From: Bradyrhizobium sp. CCBAU 051011
GTDB taxonomy: Bacteria; Pseudomonadota; Alphaproteobacteria; Rhizobiales; Xanthobacteraceae
Assembly: GCF_009930815.1 (NCBI RefSeq)
Contig: NZ_CP022222.1
Location: 7,978,501-8,042,500 of the forward strand
Reading direction: 5' to 3'
DNA: 64,000 nucleotides
Of the stretch, positions 36,106-45,183 are shown piece by piece. Under the pieces are notes generated by a model. It did no database searches. It saw only the letters and a list, made by a program, of their open reading frames with translations, and was not told the origin of the DNA. The position numbers and the translations under genes are program-made. Position 1 is the first letter of the stretch; each line of letters opens with the position of its first letter.

Positions 36106-36294
36106 CAGGTCAGAACATGTCCAGATCTCCAACCCATGTCCCGGCAAAATCACCCAGCATCAGGTGATCCGTAAACGTCGTTTTGCTCCTACCCTCTCGT
36201 GGCGCATGCGATAGGCGAGGTTCGCGATTTCCTTTGAAGGGACCGCCTTGCATTTATTCTTGACTATTATGCTTAAGTCGGACGCGACGGCACC
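36106..36294. other. No recognised gene
   Basis: Short spacer between the relaxase-associated repeat and an IS66 tnpA relic. Nothing identified. Confidence 0.4.
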
Positions 36295-36440
36295 GACTGG
36301 AAGTGGTCACGGAAACAGGACACCGTCGTTGGATCTCTAAGGACGAAAAGGCTCGGATATTGGAGGAGACTATGGTTCCGGCCGCCTTTTCCGAGATTGG
36401 CCGGCGCGAATGCCCTCCCGGCCACGGGACCGTGGCCACG
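36295..36440 (+). pseudogene. IS66 tnpA relic
   Basis: Encodes VVTETGHRRWISKDEKARIL, EETMVPAAFSEIGRRE, the start of an IS66 TnpA helix-turn-helix. The remainder is lost. Confidence 0.6.
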
Positions 36441-36504
36441 TCACGTTCTCGAAAGCTTGCCCGATTAGAAGACCTGCTCAGGTGTTTTTGGACGTGAGGC
36501 TAGC

Positions 36505-36816
36505 GTGGACCCGCAAAATTTTGACCCATCGAATTTAACAGCGCGGCCCCAGGTGCAACACGCTGTGCCGCAAGAACATCAAGGAGACCGACCCGGGCAA
36601 GAGGCCTTTGAGCAGCAATTGCACGAGGCGCGTCAGGCCGATAATGCGCTGCCCGACGGATGGCCACGCCGTAGTCCCCCTCCCAATGTGTCTAGCGAAG
36701 GCCAGCAGTCCCCGGACGAGCTGATGGGTACGCTTGCCAGGAGCAACCTCCTGCCAAGCAAGGAGGTCCTTAAGGCCTATGACGTCACGCAGTTTTGTGC
36801 TCGATCTGAGAGATAG
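36505..36816 (+). pseudogene. Short effector-family fragment
   Basis: 103 codons from GTG 36505 (VDPQNFDPSNLTARPQ). The start and QEAFEQQLHEARQ match the N-termini of the effectors at 58474-61095 (MDRNNINPFSP, MFEQQLSEL) and 63202-63951 (MDFNSISP, FEHQLSEF). The end (SPDELMGTLARSNLLPSKEV) resembles the C-terminal module. The long middle is missing, so this is likely an internally deleted relative; it could still be secreted if expressed. No tts box was found upstream. Confidence 0.5.
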
Positions 36817-37365
36817 ATTGGTAACCCCGCATATTGCGATCGACGGACATCTGAGTAAGACCGGCAACCCGAGCCTCCAGGTCCACATAACTGAAAAGCG
36901 AGCCTAACCGTTCGTCACTTCCCCGCATCGCATCCCCTAGATCAATCCTGATCCTAGAGAATCACGATCCAAAGTGCTTCGCCACCGACTTCTTCAACAG
37001 CCTGCTAGAGCAGTTCTCTCCAGGGGAGCTTCGACGAGATGATGGACCCCCACAGTTGGAAGTGGATCGTCTAGCCCGCCAGTCGCCAATCGACGAATGA
37101 GTAAAACGAGCCGTTCGCCGAGCCCGCCACCGTGTGATCACAGTTTTGGCATATCCAGCTCGGCTCGGCGCATCAGGTTCGAGAGTCATTCAAGCATCGG
37201 TCTGATCGGCGCCGTCGAGGAACACGCAGCAGTTAGTCGAGAACTATCCTGTGGAGCTCTGATACGGTCCTCGCCGAATAGCTCGCCTCGAGACAGCATT
37301 GGACCAATTAGGAGAGGCCCAAAACTAAACGCTGAGCTCGGCGAGAGCCTGGTAAGCGTCGTTCT
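36817..37365. other. No recognised gene
   Basis: Frames on both strands (for example 36962-37189 minus, 37097-37408 plus) are arginine/serine-rich and show no family. Confidence 0.35.
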
Positions 37366-37815
37366 CAGGCTACGGCTTTGGGGGCTTGAGCGAGGTAGGC
37401 CCAGGTAGCTGCTCGATGCCGCGGTTTGGATACCCGTTGACGAGCCTTGTCAGGACGTCGGTCAGATAGGCGAGCGGAGCCGTTGAGCTTGCAAGTCTTG
37501 ACCAGGGACACGACGACAGCCAGTGTTCGGCTCCGCCGTTGTGTCCGGCAAAGATCGCGTCTTGCGATTGGGTTTGATGCCACGGATTGATCGTTCGACG
37601 GTATTGTTGTCGTCGATCCGGCCGTCATCGATGAAGAGCGTTAAGCTTTGCCAGCGCTAGAGGGCCTAGCGGATGGCTTCGGCGAGGTTGATCTTCTGGG
37701 TGATGAGAGCCAGCTTGGCCCGCAGCCAGGCCTCGAAGGCAGTGGTCGGCTCTTCTGCTGCCGCACGAGGCGACGCTGCTCCGCGCTGCGGCCGCAGATC
37801 TCCTTCTCAGTCGCA
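37366..37815 (-). pseudogene. IS66 tnpC C-terminal relic
   Basis: Read leftward: FEAWLRAKLALITQKINLAE, then stops, then RWQSLTLFIDDGRIDDNNTV, ERSIRGIKPNRK and later VVSLVKTCKLNG and TWAYLAQAPKAVA. This is the C-terminus of an IS66 transposase of a fourth type, with in-frame stops and frameshifts. Confidence 0.7.
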
Positions 37816-37972
37816 TAGCGCGATCGTCTAGTCTAAGAGCATCGGGTCTTGAATCTCGCCCGGTGCTCGGGCGCGGCAGCGGCTCGTTCCATCCGGCTTC
37901 TACGAGATCGCACAGATCCCCCGCGCGCGGCTGCTGCCTGCCACGCGACCTCACCGGATCCTCTGATCTGGT

Positions 37973-38235
37973 GGGTAAATTGCGGGGGATCTATCACCGA
38001 AACATTGTCGATCGTCTCGGATCGCTTTGCCGTGATGGCATCAGTCTCGGTTTCAGCTCGTGCCCTGCCCCCTCGCTCGAGCGCGAATTGAGCAACTAGG
38101 TGGGCTGCATCTCCGGGTCCCGGCAAGCGCCAACTGGAGGCTTAGGCGCAAACGCGGCCTTTTTCGCTCTGACCCCGCCGATCTCTGTCCGGGACGCGCG
38201 CGACTATGATGCGCGGGCTGGCCGTGGTTGTACCA
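37973..38235 (+). pseudogene. Relaxase C-terminal relic B with following repeat
   Basis: Encodes RNIVDRLGSLCRDGISLGFS and CPAPSLERELSN, then a stop. DNA is similar to relic A (CGCGAATTGAGCAAC in both). The segment from 38141 repeats 36012-36105. More decayed than relic A. Confidence 0.5.
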
Positions 38236-39720
38236 GTGTCGATGGACCTCTCCGTATCACTCTAGCTCGTTGTGGCGCCCATCGTTCGTAACGGCCCTCG
38301 CCAGAAGCTCCTTGTGATGACTTGATGACCGCTGCACCTTGGCCGCTCGTCTTGGGAAGCGGCCTCGCCTTCATGGCAGGCTCTGGCATGCAACTCCCTA
38401 ATCAGCCCGGATCCTTAAATCACCCGAACGGGCGTAGAGGCCACACCACGAAGCTCGACAATTGCCACCGATGACGAGCGCACCGTCAAGCGTGTAACCG
38501 ACGCGCTTTGAAAATGCACCAAGTTGCGAGCCATGAAGAACTATGCCGGGCACCGATTGAGCCCGTAGCTCGGACACAATGATGGTGATCTGTCAGGAAA
38601 CGTCGCGCCGCTTGTTTATCTCGGGTGAAGTGATGACTTTCATCCGCGCGATGGCTTATCAATTTGCGTCGGTGCACGGACGACGTCATCGGATATAAGA
38701 CGGCAACACGTCGGACGAGAGTATGAACCGCGCTCAGGGGATTTGCAGCTCATCTTCATGCAACGAGATTTCGGAAGACCCAATCGTACGCAGCGTCAGA
38801 TTGTGGTGTTTCCGACACTGGCGACAATACTTGCTGACAGATTAGCAAGAAGCGAAATGTCTCAACCGCCATGACAGGCATCGGCTTTCCGTCCAGATGA
38901 CCACGAATGGAGAGTCTCGGCGCCAGCGAAGGCCCTCTGGTTCCTTCAAAGGTGCTTTGCTGCTTGATGCGCGGTGCTTTTTATTCAATTCCCCGTGGCT
39001 GCGTCAGCAAGCCTGAGATTTATAAAATATTCCATGCAACGAGCTCTCGAAGGGACTTGAATCGCACGTAGCGTCAGATTGTAGGGTTTCGTACATCAGT
39101 CGCGACAATGCGTCGCGCAACAACTCCTGACAGGTAGCAAGAATTGCGAATGTCCCCAACCCATAGGGCCACGCCCAACCCCATCACGCTCCTCGATCAG
39201 TCCACCCGAAGGCCTGTTGGCAACGTCGCCTACGCGCCGGACGGGGTACCCGCGCCAGCCAGGTTGAGGCTGCAACAGCACGAGGAGCTCAAGAGCAGCC
39301 CTCGCTGCCTTGTTCTCGTTGTCGCGCGGGAAACAAAGTTGAGTCCAAGCTCGGCATGTGTCGCCGCTCGTCGCGAGAGGTGGAATGCAGACGGCGGAAC
39401 CACCCGAACCACATGCCCGATAACGCCACTGCGAGGACGGACCCGTCATTCGTCGGTGTGCCAGATGGGCCGGAGCCTAGCGGGCGTGTTAGATCTGTCT
39501 GAATGCCGGGTCTCTTCCGCTCCTGATGCACGTCACCGACCAACAAGACAATCTTTTCATAGTCCGCGGTGCATTGGCTGTTTCGTCCACGCTAGCGGCA
39601 TCTAGAACATCGGCCCGCTGCGGGGGGACGATACGTCTTTACGCGTTCAAGGTTGCATTTGCCGTGGCCAAACGGCCTCACAGGTCGATGGCATAGCAAG
39701 GCTCACCGCAGAGTCAGGAC
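38236..39720. other. Gene-poor region with repeat copies c and d
   Basis: 38757-38858 and 39032-39150 are diverged direct repeats of about 100 bp. Both begin CATGCAACGAG, contain GCGTCAGATTGT and a GCGACAAT block, and end TGACAGRTWAGCAAGAA-like. Their core, inverted, matches repeats a and b. Frames such as 39096-39449 minus have no recognised family. No nod box was found before 39724. Confidence 0.5.
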
Positions 39721-39723
39721 AAC

Positions 39724-40140
39724 ATGGGAAGCTTCCAAATGTCTCCTATCAGCTCGGATGCCAATCCAGCCATTCTCTCTTTTGCTTTGGTTTCGATTGC
39801 GCGTGCTGGCGATGCATTCGCCGAGCCAATGACCAGAAGCACTGCCGAGATTGGCGCAAAGATGCACGAGGGTCCTGCCACAGCGCTTGATGCTTTGACT
39901 GATTCTGGGCTGGTTCCCGACATCAAGACCACGTCGAGTGTCAAGGACGCATGCGATCCACAGCAGACGGCCGAAATTAATCGGCAGGCAATGAGCAGAG
40001 CGAGATTGGCCGTCAGCAACATTGCTCTTCTTGGTAGGTACCGTGTCCCGACGTTTACGTTGAAGCTGGAGAACTCAATTTCGCCCGACTTCATGGTCGA
40101 CGGTGATCTGCGTGGTAGTTTTGGCATGAAGAGGCAATGA
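39724..40140 (+). CDS. Unidentified small protein directly upstream of ttsI
   Basis: 138 residues (ATG 39724; a second ATG at 39739 gives MSPISSDANPAILSF). It ends one base before the ttsI start, so the two are probably cotranscribed. The protein is helical at first (AEIGAKMHEGPATALDALTD) and ends SISPDFMVDGDLRGSFGMKR. No signal peptide and no family recognised. Position and size would suit a small secreted T3SS component, rod-type protein or chaperone, but that is only inference. Confidence 0.55.
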   Translation: MGSFQMSPISSDANPAILSFALVSIARAGDAFAEPMTRSTAEIGAKMHEGPATALDALTDSGLVPDIKTTSSVKDACDPQQTAEINRQAMSRARLAVSNIALLGRYRVPTFTLKLENSISPDFMVDGDLRGSFGMKRQ

Positions 40141-40141
40141 A

Positions 40142-40831
40142 ATGCGAACGCTGCTGGTTGATCATGATGAGCACCTTGCGCGCGCTGTGCAAGGTGCGCT
40201 TTCGGATTGCGGTTTTGCGGTTGATGTGGCGGGCACTCTGGATGAGGCGGCGACCGCTCTGGATTACGCCAAGTACGACATTCTCCTGCTCGAGTTGGCT
40301 CTACCGGATGGAAGCGGCCTGGACTGGCTGAAGCGGTTGAGACGCGACGGACATTTTATGCCTGCCATGGTGATGAGCAGCCGCAATGATCTCGGTAGGC
40401 GGATCGCCATTTTCAATGGTGGTGCAGACGATTTTCTGCCCAAGCCCGTGTCTACTGATGAACTCATCGCTCGGATGCGAGCCATTCTGAGGCGATCAAC
40501 GCAAATGACAGCCCCCGTCGTTGTGTTTGGTAATCTAAAATTCGATCCGATCGCCCGGCAAGTTTCAGTTGGTGGTCGGCCGCTCAAGATTGCACGCCGC
40601 GAGGTGTGCATTCTTGAGCATCTGCTTAGCCGCGCAGGCCGCGCCGTGTCACGCGCGTCGCTGGAGGATAGCCTCTATGCGTTTGACAACGAGGTCTCTA
40701 CCAATGCGCTTGAAGTCGCAATCTATCGCTTGCGCGGTCATTTGAATCAGTCTGGTGCAACGCTACGGATCACGACCGCACGCGGCGTCGGCTATATCCT
40801 TGAATTGAATAGCGCGGCATCGGCCGCCTAG
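40142..40831 (+). CDS. ttsI: TtsI: OmpR-type activator of T3SS genes
   Basis: 229-residue response regulator. Receiver domain 1-120: acidic pocket VDHDE (6-10), but the phospho-acceptor Asp is replaced by Glu51 in LLLELALPDGSG. The switch Lys is in FLPKPVSTDEL. The C-terminal winged helix runs from about 135 to 222 (RRPLKIARREVCILEHLLSR-like, then ALEVAIYRLRGHL and TARGVGYIL). A Glu at this site is compatible with phosphorylation-independent activity. In rhizobia TtsI is induced by NodD and flavonoids and binds tts boxes. No nod box was seen close by. Confidence 0.88.
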   Translation: MRTLLVDHDEHLARAVQGALSDCGFAVDVAGTLDEAATALDYAKYDILLLELALPDGSGLDWLKRLRRDGHFMPAMVMSSRNDLGRRIAIFNGGADDFLPKPVSTDELIARMRAILRRSTQMTAPVVVFGNLKFDPIARQVSVGGRPLKIARREVCILEHLLSRAGRAVSRASLEDSLYAFDNEVSTNALEVAIYRLRGHLNQSGATLRITTARGVGYILELNSAASAA

Positions 40832-40841
40832 TCGATCGAAC

Positions 40842-42320
40842 TTGAAAGCAAAGACTACCTTGAAGATCGCTCTTGATAATGAGGGTGGCAGCGATCGACG
40901 CTCGATCGTCGCTAGCGCTATCTGGTCTGTCGTTTGTCCTTCTCTTTCCCACCTCCTGTGCGCGGTCGCTTTGCTATCACCACCAACTGCCGCAGCTCAG
41001 ACAACGCGAGACGCTGGAGGGAGGCCGCCGCGCGCGCCCTCTAGCAGTATCAATGGGACGGTGGACCTTTCCTCCTCGCTCGGCAAGACAATTCATCTGC
41101 CCGGGCCGGCGGCGAGCATCTTTGTTGCCGACCCGACGATCGCGGATTATCAGGCCCCATCGAACACGACCATCTTCGTCTTTGGCAAGAAGTCCGGACG
41201 GACCAGCCTGTTCGCTTTGAACGACAATGGGGAAGCTCTCGCCGAGTTGCGTGTTGTCGTGACGCAACCGATCGAGGATCTGCGTGCCATGCTGAAGGCC
41301 CAGGTCGGCGACTATCCGATCCAAGTCAGCTATACCCCCCGCGGCGCGATCCTTAACGGCACGGCTCCCAATGCCGATGTCGTTGCCACTGCCGTGAAGG
41401 TCACAGAGCAGTTTCTCGGTCCGGGTGCGCTTGTCGTCAATAAAATTCAGGTCGCGGGGTCATTACAGGTCAATCTGAGCGTTCGCGTAGCGGAGGTCTC
41501 ACGCAGCGCCATCAAGGAGCTCGGCATCAACCTCTCCGCTTTGGGGCAGAATGGCACTTTTTTCTTTAGCAGCGGCAAAGGTGCTGGTTCCGGCACGGCT
41601 AGCGGAGGCGGCAAGGCAGGTATCGGCTTCAGCGCCGGTAGTATCAACGTCGGCGCTGTTCTCGACGCGCTCGCCAGCGAGCACCTCGCTTCAGTGCTGG
41701 CTGAGCCGAACCTCACCGCAATGTCCGGTGAGTCCGCGAGCTTCCTGGCGGGCGGCGAATTTCCAATTCCCGTCATGCAGGACAACCGACAGGTTTCGAT
41801 CCAATTTCGTCACTTCGGAGTGAGCCTCGATTTCGTCCCGACCGTTCTTAACAACAATCAAATCAATGTCCGCGTCAAACCTGAGGTCAGCGAGATTTCA
41901 AAAGAAGGCGAGGTCAAGGTGAACGGTATGGCCGTGCCTGCCCTCTCTACAAGGCGTGCGGAGACCGTTATCGAGCTTGGGAGCGGACAAAGCTTTGCAA
42001 TAGGCGGGCTAATCAGGCGTAACTTCAGCACGGATATCAGTACTTTTCCTTGGTTAGGCGACGTTCCCATTCTCGGTGCACTGTTTCGCTCTTCGTCCTT
42101 TCAAAAGCAGGAGACGGAGCTTGTTATTATTGTCACGCCTTACATTGTCCGGCCAGCGTCGAATCCGAACCGGATGAGCGCGCCCGCCGACCGCATCGGA
42201 CCGCCCTCAGATCTGGGGCGCACATTGACGAACACGTTGGCGAGCCCGCCGCGAGGCCGCGACGCTCCGCGCACCAGTGTACCAGGCGCGACAGGCGGTG
42301 CCGGCTTTATTATCGAATAA
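40842..42320 (+). CDS. rhcC2: RhcC2: secretin component of the T3SS outer ring
   Basis: 492 residues counted from TTG 40842, 10 bp after ttsI; the start is uncertain. A hydrophobic stretch ending PPTAAAQ near residue 53 looks like a signal peptide. It has the CpaC-type N-terminal domain (IHLPGPAASIFVADPTIADY), a BON/N-domain (GAILNGTAPNADVVATAVKV) and the secretin core (VNLSVRVAEVSRSAIKELGI, AEPNLTAMSGESASFLAGGE, FPWLGDVPILGALFRSSSF). In rhizobia the secretin is split between RhcC1 and RhcC2. The nearest match in style is the pilus secretin family. Confidence 0.88.
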   Translation: MKAKTTLKIALDNEGGSDRRSIVASAIWSVVCPSLSHLLCAVALLSPPTAAAQTTRDAGGRPPRAPSSSINGTVDLSSSLGKTIHLPGPAASIFVADPTIADYQAPSNTTIFVFGKKSGRTSLFALNDNGEALAELRVVVTQPIEDLRAMLKAQVGDYPIQVSYTPRGAILNGTAPNADVVATAVKVTEQFLGPGALVVNKIQVAGSLQVNLSVRVAEVSRSAIKELGINLSALGQNGTFFFSSGKGAGSGTASGGGKAGIGFSAGSINVGAVLDALASEHLASVLAEPNLTAMSGESASFLAGGEFPIPVMQDNRQVSIQFRHFGVSLDFVPTVLNNNQINVRVKPEVSEISKEGEVKVNGMAVPALSTRRAETVIELGSGQSFAIGGLIRRNFSTDISTFPWLGDVPILGALFRSSSFQKQETELVIIVTPYIVRPASNPNRMSAPADRIGPPSDLGRTLTNTLASPPRGRDAPRTSVPGATGGAGFIIE

Positions 42321-42330
42321 GGATCGCCGA

Positions 42331-42996
42331 ATGACTTTACGAGCCCTGCCCCATCTGTTCGTTCTGATGGCGAGCCTAGGCGGCTGCACAAGCACTGCTC
42401 TGGTCAATACCGGGGCGGCTGAACAAGCAACCGTGGTGCAGCAGCAGAACAGTGTCTTGGTGCTGCAGAGCCTTCGTGGCCTCGAGCGGTATCGGCTGAG
42501 GGATTTCATTGCCGGCGCCAGCCGCGGTCGGTTTGATGCGCTCCATCTCGATATCACCGGCTCGCCCCGGCTCGCCGCGCAGGTAGCCAGCGAGGCCCGC
42601 GCAATGGGCGTCGCGCCTTACAACGTCCGCCTGTTCGGCCCTCGCATCGACCGGCCTGTCGGCTTCGCGGTGCAAATCGAGGCCATTGTCTATGAAGCAC
42701 GTCCTCCCGTCTGTCCGTCTCTTTCGATCATTGGTCCCTCGGTTAACGATAATTCGTTCGACCAGACGCTAGGCTGCTCAATCCGCAACAATCTGGGAAT
42801 CATGGTCAACGATCCGGGCGACCTGCTGGACAATAGAGCTGTCATGGCAACAAAAGGCGATCGTGCCGCCATTCCTGTTGCCACATATGGGTCCATGGGA
42901 CGGCGCAACAAGAGCGACTTGGAAGATGGAATTGCCAACAGGTCCCCGCCAGAAACCGGGTCAACGGCAACGAGGGATATACAGTCGCCACGATAG
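42331..42996 (+). CDS. CpaD-like outer-membrane lipoprotein (y4xK type)
   Basis: 221 residues from ATG 42331, preceded by AAGGA. Lipoprotein signal MTLRALPHLFVLMASLGGC with lipobox LGGC at 16-19. The rest (HLDITGSPRLAAQVASEARA, GCSIRNNLGIMVNDPGDLLD) matches CpaD-type pilus proteins. It follows rhcC2 by 10 bp, as the y4xK gene follows rhcC2 in NGR234, and may help RhcC2 reach or fold in the outer membrane. Confidence 0.8.
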   Translation: MTLRALPHLFVLMASLGGCTSTALVNTGAAEQATVVQQQNSVLVLQSLRGLERYRLRDFIAGASRGRFDALHLDITGSPRLAAQVASEARAMGVAPYNVRLFGPRIDRPVGFAVQIEAIVYEARPPVCPSLSIIGPSVNDNSFDQTLGCSIRNNLGIMVNDPGDLLDNRAVMATKGDRAAIPVATYGSMGRRNKSDLEDGIANRSPPETGSTATRDIQSPR

Positions 42997-43040
42997 TGCG
43001 CGCCGGATCGCGTCGCAATCATTGCTGCCAAACGCAATGT

Positions 43041-44078
43041 CTAGACCAGCCCGGCGGAATAGAGTGCTCGCGCAACCCCTTCAAAGCACTTCCCAGGAAC
43101 GGCGTTGCCCAGCATGGCATTCCGCATGAGCTGACGCGCCAGGGCCGGGTCCTGAACAATGCTGAGGCGCAGCGACTGCGCCTCAGCAAGCAGTCGTGAG
43201 GCAAGTTCGCCCTCACCACGGCAAACCACGATCGGTACGCCGGTCTCGCCACGAATGTAGCGAAGCCCAATCAAGATCGCTTGTCCTGTCACTATCAGTG
43301 TCGCGCGATGCACGCCAAGCGGAGGCTCGTTCGCCGTCTCCTGACGAAGGCGACGGTGTTCTCGTTTGACCTGCGGATTGCCCTGCTGTTCCTTGGACTC
43401 GCGCTTGGCCTCTGTCTCCGTCATGCGCATGTCCTGTAAAAACAACCAGCGCTGGATAAGAAGATCGGCCAATCCGGCGATCAAAAAAGCACCGGCAGCA
43501 ATTTCGGTCAGCAATTTGATCTCAGTGAAGACGAAGCTGAGACACCCCATACCGCAGGTTGGCAAGTATACCAGCGCCTTCCAACTTGCGATAACCGGGA
43601 GCAGCAAGCTTGCGCCGAGAACGCACACTTTAAGAAGCGACTTCGAGAGTTCAATGAGCGACCGCTTAGACGCAATCCGCTTGAGCCCCTTCATGGGGTC
43701 CAATTTCTCGAATTTCGGCTTTAAGGACTCGAAAGAGACGTTTAATCCACCATTGGCCAGGACCCCCGCTAGAACACCAGCGGCAACACCGGCCCCGAGA
43801 AATGGACCAACGGCCGCAAGAAACAGTTCGATCAGGCCGCCCAGCGCCTGCTGGACCGCGCTTGTGAACGGCTGCTCCTGCAGTTTGTCGACTAGCCGTA
43901 CTGTTTCATACCAGTTGGTCTCAATGAGGCCCGCTCTTAACCAGAGGCAGCCGAAACCGGCGCAAACACTGACTGCGCTGACCAAATCGGTGCTGCGCGG
44001 AGTCTGCCCTTTCTTGCGCGCATCTTTTAGCTTCTTGGGAGTGGGAGGGAGCTTCTTCTCTTCGCTCGAGCCACTCAT
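43041..44078 (-). CDS. rhcU: RhcU: FlhB/YscU-family export switch protein, NPTH motif altered
   Basis: 345-residue inner-membrane protein of the T3SS export gate. N-terminal SEEKKLPPTPKKLKDARKKG is typical of the family. Four membrane segments lie between about 33 and 205. The cytoplasmic domain starts near KRESKEQQGNPQVKREHRRL. The autocleavage motif NPTH expected after LIVT is absent: LIVTGQAILIGLRYIRGETG (261-280) carries TGQAI and is one residue shorter. RhcU normally controls substrate switching after self-cleavage. Last gene of the leftward operon, overlapping rhcT by 4 bp. Confidence 0.88.
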   Translation of the reverse strand: MSGSSEEKKLPPTPKKLKDARKKGQTPRSTDLVSAVSVCAGFGCLWLRAGLIETNWYETVRLVDKLQEQPFTSAVQQALGGLIELFLAAVGPFLGAGVAAGVLAGVLANGGLNVSFESLKPKFEKLDPMKGLKRIASKRSLIELSKSLLKVCVLGASLLLPVIASWKALVYLPTCGMGCLSFVFTEIKLLTEIAAGAFLIAGLADLLIQRWLFLQDMRMTETEAKRESKEQQGNPQVKREHRRLRQETANEPPLGVHRATLIVTGQAILIGLRYIRGETGVPIVVCRGEGELASRLLAEAQSLRLSIVQDPALARQLMRNAMLGNAVPGKCFEGVARALYSAGLV

Positions 44079-44896
44079 TTAAGGAGGTTCTTGAACAACT
44101 CGAGCACGGTGTTGGACTGACTGATTTCCGATCCCATATATTCGACGAGGAAGGTGGCGTAACTTACCATGATTGTCGCATACGCCAGATTCTTCATGGT
44201 GGGAGAGACATCGTTCAGTTTGAGTTGCGGCGCAAACCGCCCGAGTATCATGACCGACACATCGAGTAGCAGCAGGAATGCCAACACCGGGCCAGAGACC
44301 AGTAGCGCCGTATACATGATGTGCCCGAGAAGCCCCAGAAATGCCATCGCGCCTTGCACGGTCAAGCTAGGCATCAGTCGATACACGGGCCAGATCAAAT
44401 AGCTGCCATAAAGGCCCCTAATCATATTCTCCAATCCCCCGGCTAGAACGAAAATTGCAATCGCAGTGGTACCGAGTAAAACCGCCGTCGCCGAAGCCTG
44501 GCCACGCGTGGCTGGATCATCGGAAGCAACAGGGTTCGTAATCCCCCGTTGGGTATCGATGATCTCACCCACTGCCTGGATGCTCCATAACGGAATACTG
44601 AGCAAAAAGCCGATGAGCAGGCCGACGAACATCTCCTTCAAACCGAGCAGCGTGACACTGATCAGTCGTGAGCCCTGATCCAACGACTGCAAGCCGTGCC
44701 TGATCTGCAACAGGCATGGCAGTCCCATCGCAAAGGTCACGCAGCCGCGGATCAGCCCGCTAATGCGCGGCAGCGTAAATACGGGAAGGACCAACATAAT
44801 GCCAAGGGCGCGGGCTGCCGCGAGCCCGGCTGCAAGCGCGAGTTCGATCGCCTCCTGGATCAGAGTTTGCGTTTCGGTGAGTGAGGGGACGTTCAT
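44075..44896 (-). CDS. rhcT: RhcT: FliR/YscT-family export apparatus protein
   Basis: 273-residue membrane protein with the FliR-family pattern: N-terminal hydrophobic helix (LGIMLVLPVFTLPRISGLIR), LKEMFVGLLIGFLLSIPLWS, VGEIIDTQRGITNPVASDDP (the conserved GxxID-QRG block) and LLDVSVMILGRFAPQLKLND. It is part of the RhcRST gate. The stop abuts rhcU and the start lies one base after the rhcS stop. Confidence 0.92.
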   Translation of the reverse strand: MNVPSLTETQTLIQEAIELALAAGLAAARALGIMLVLPVFTLPRISGLIRGCVTFAMGLPCLLQIRHGLQSLDQGSRLISVTLLGLKEMFVGLLIGFLLSIPLWSIQAVGEIIDTQRGITNPVASDDPATRGQASATAVLLGTTAIAIFVLAGGLENMIRGLYGSYLIWPVYRLMPSLTVQGAMAFLGLLGHIMYTALLVSGPVLAFLLLLDVSVMILGRFAPQLKLNDVSPTMKNLAYATIMVSYATFLVEYMGSEISQSNTVLELFKNLLK

Positions 44897-45181
44897 CTAA
44901 CGTCGACTAATACTTGCTGTGAGTGCGGGAAAGTCGGTAAATACCTGCTCGGCTTCCTTGATAAGCGCGGCACTGAGCACTGGAGAGAACAAAGCGATCA
45001 CCGCGACAACGACCAGAAGCTTCACAGTCAGTGGCAACGTTTGATCCTGAAGCTGCGTTGCCGCTTGGATGATGCCGACGACCAATCCGACAACGACCGC
45101 CGCGATAAGCGTAGGCAGAACCCAGATCATGAAGAGCACAAGTGACCGGCTCATATGAGTGAGAATGCTCGCCTCATCCAT
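44897..45181 (-). CDS. rhcS: RhcS: FliQ/YscS-family export apparatus protein
   Basis: 94 residues, two membrane helices (SLVLFMIWVLPTLIAAVVVG and LTVKLLVVVAVIALFSPVLS) separated by the conserved GIIQAATQLQDQTLP. Size and motif are typical of FliQ homologues. Two bases after rhcR. Confidence 0.93.
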   Translation of the reverse strand: MDEASILTHMSRSLVLFMIWVLPTLIAAVVVGLVVGIIQAATQLQDQTLPLTVKLLVVVAVIALFSPVLSAALIKEAEQVFTDFPALTASISRR

Positions 45182-45183
45182 GC

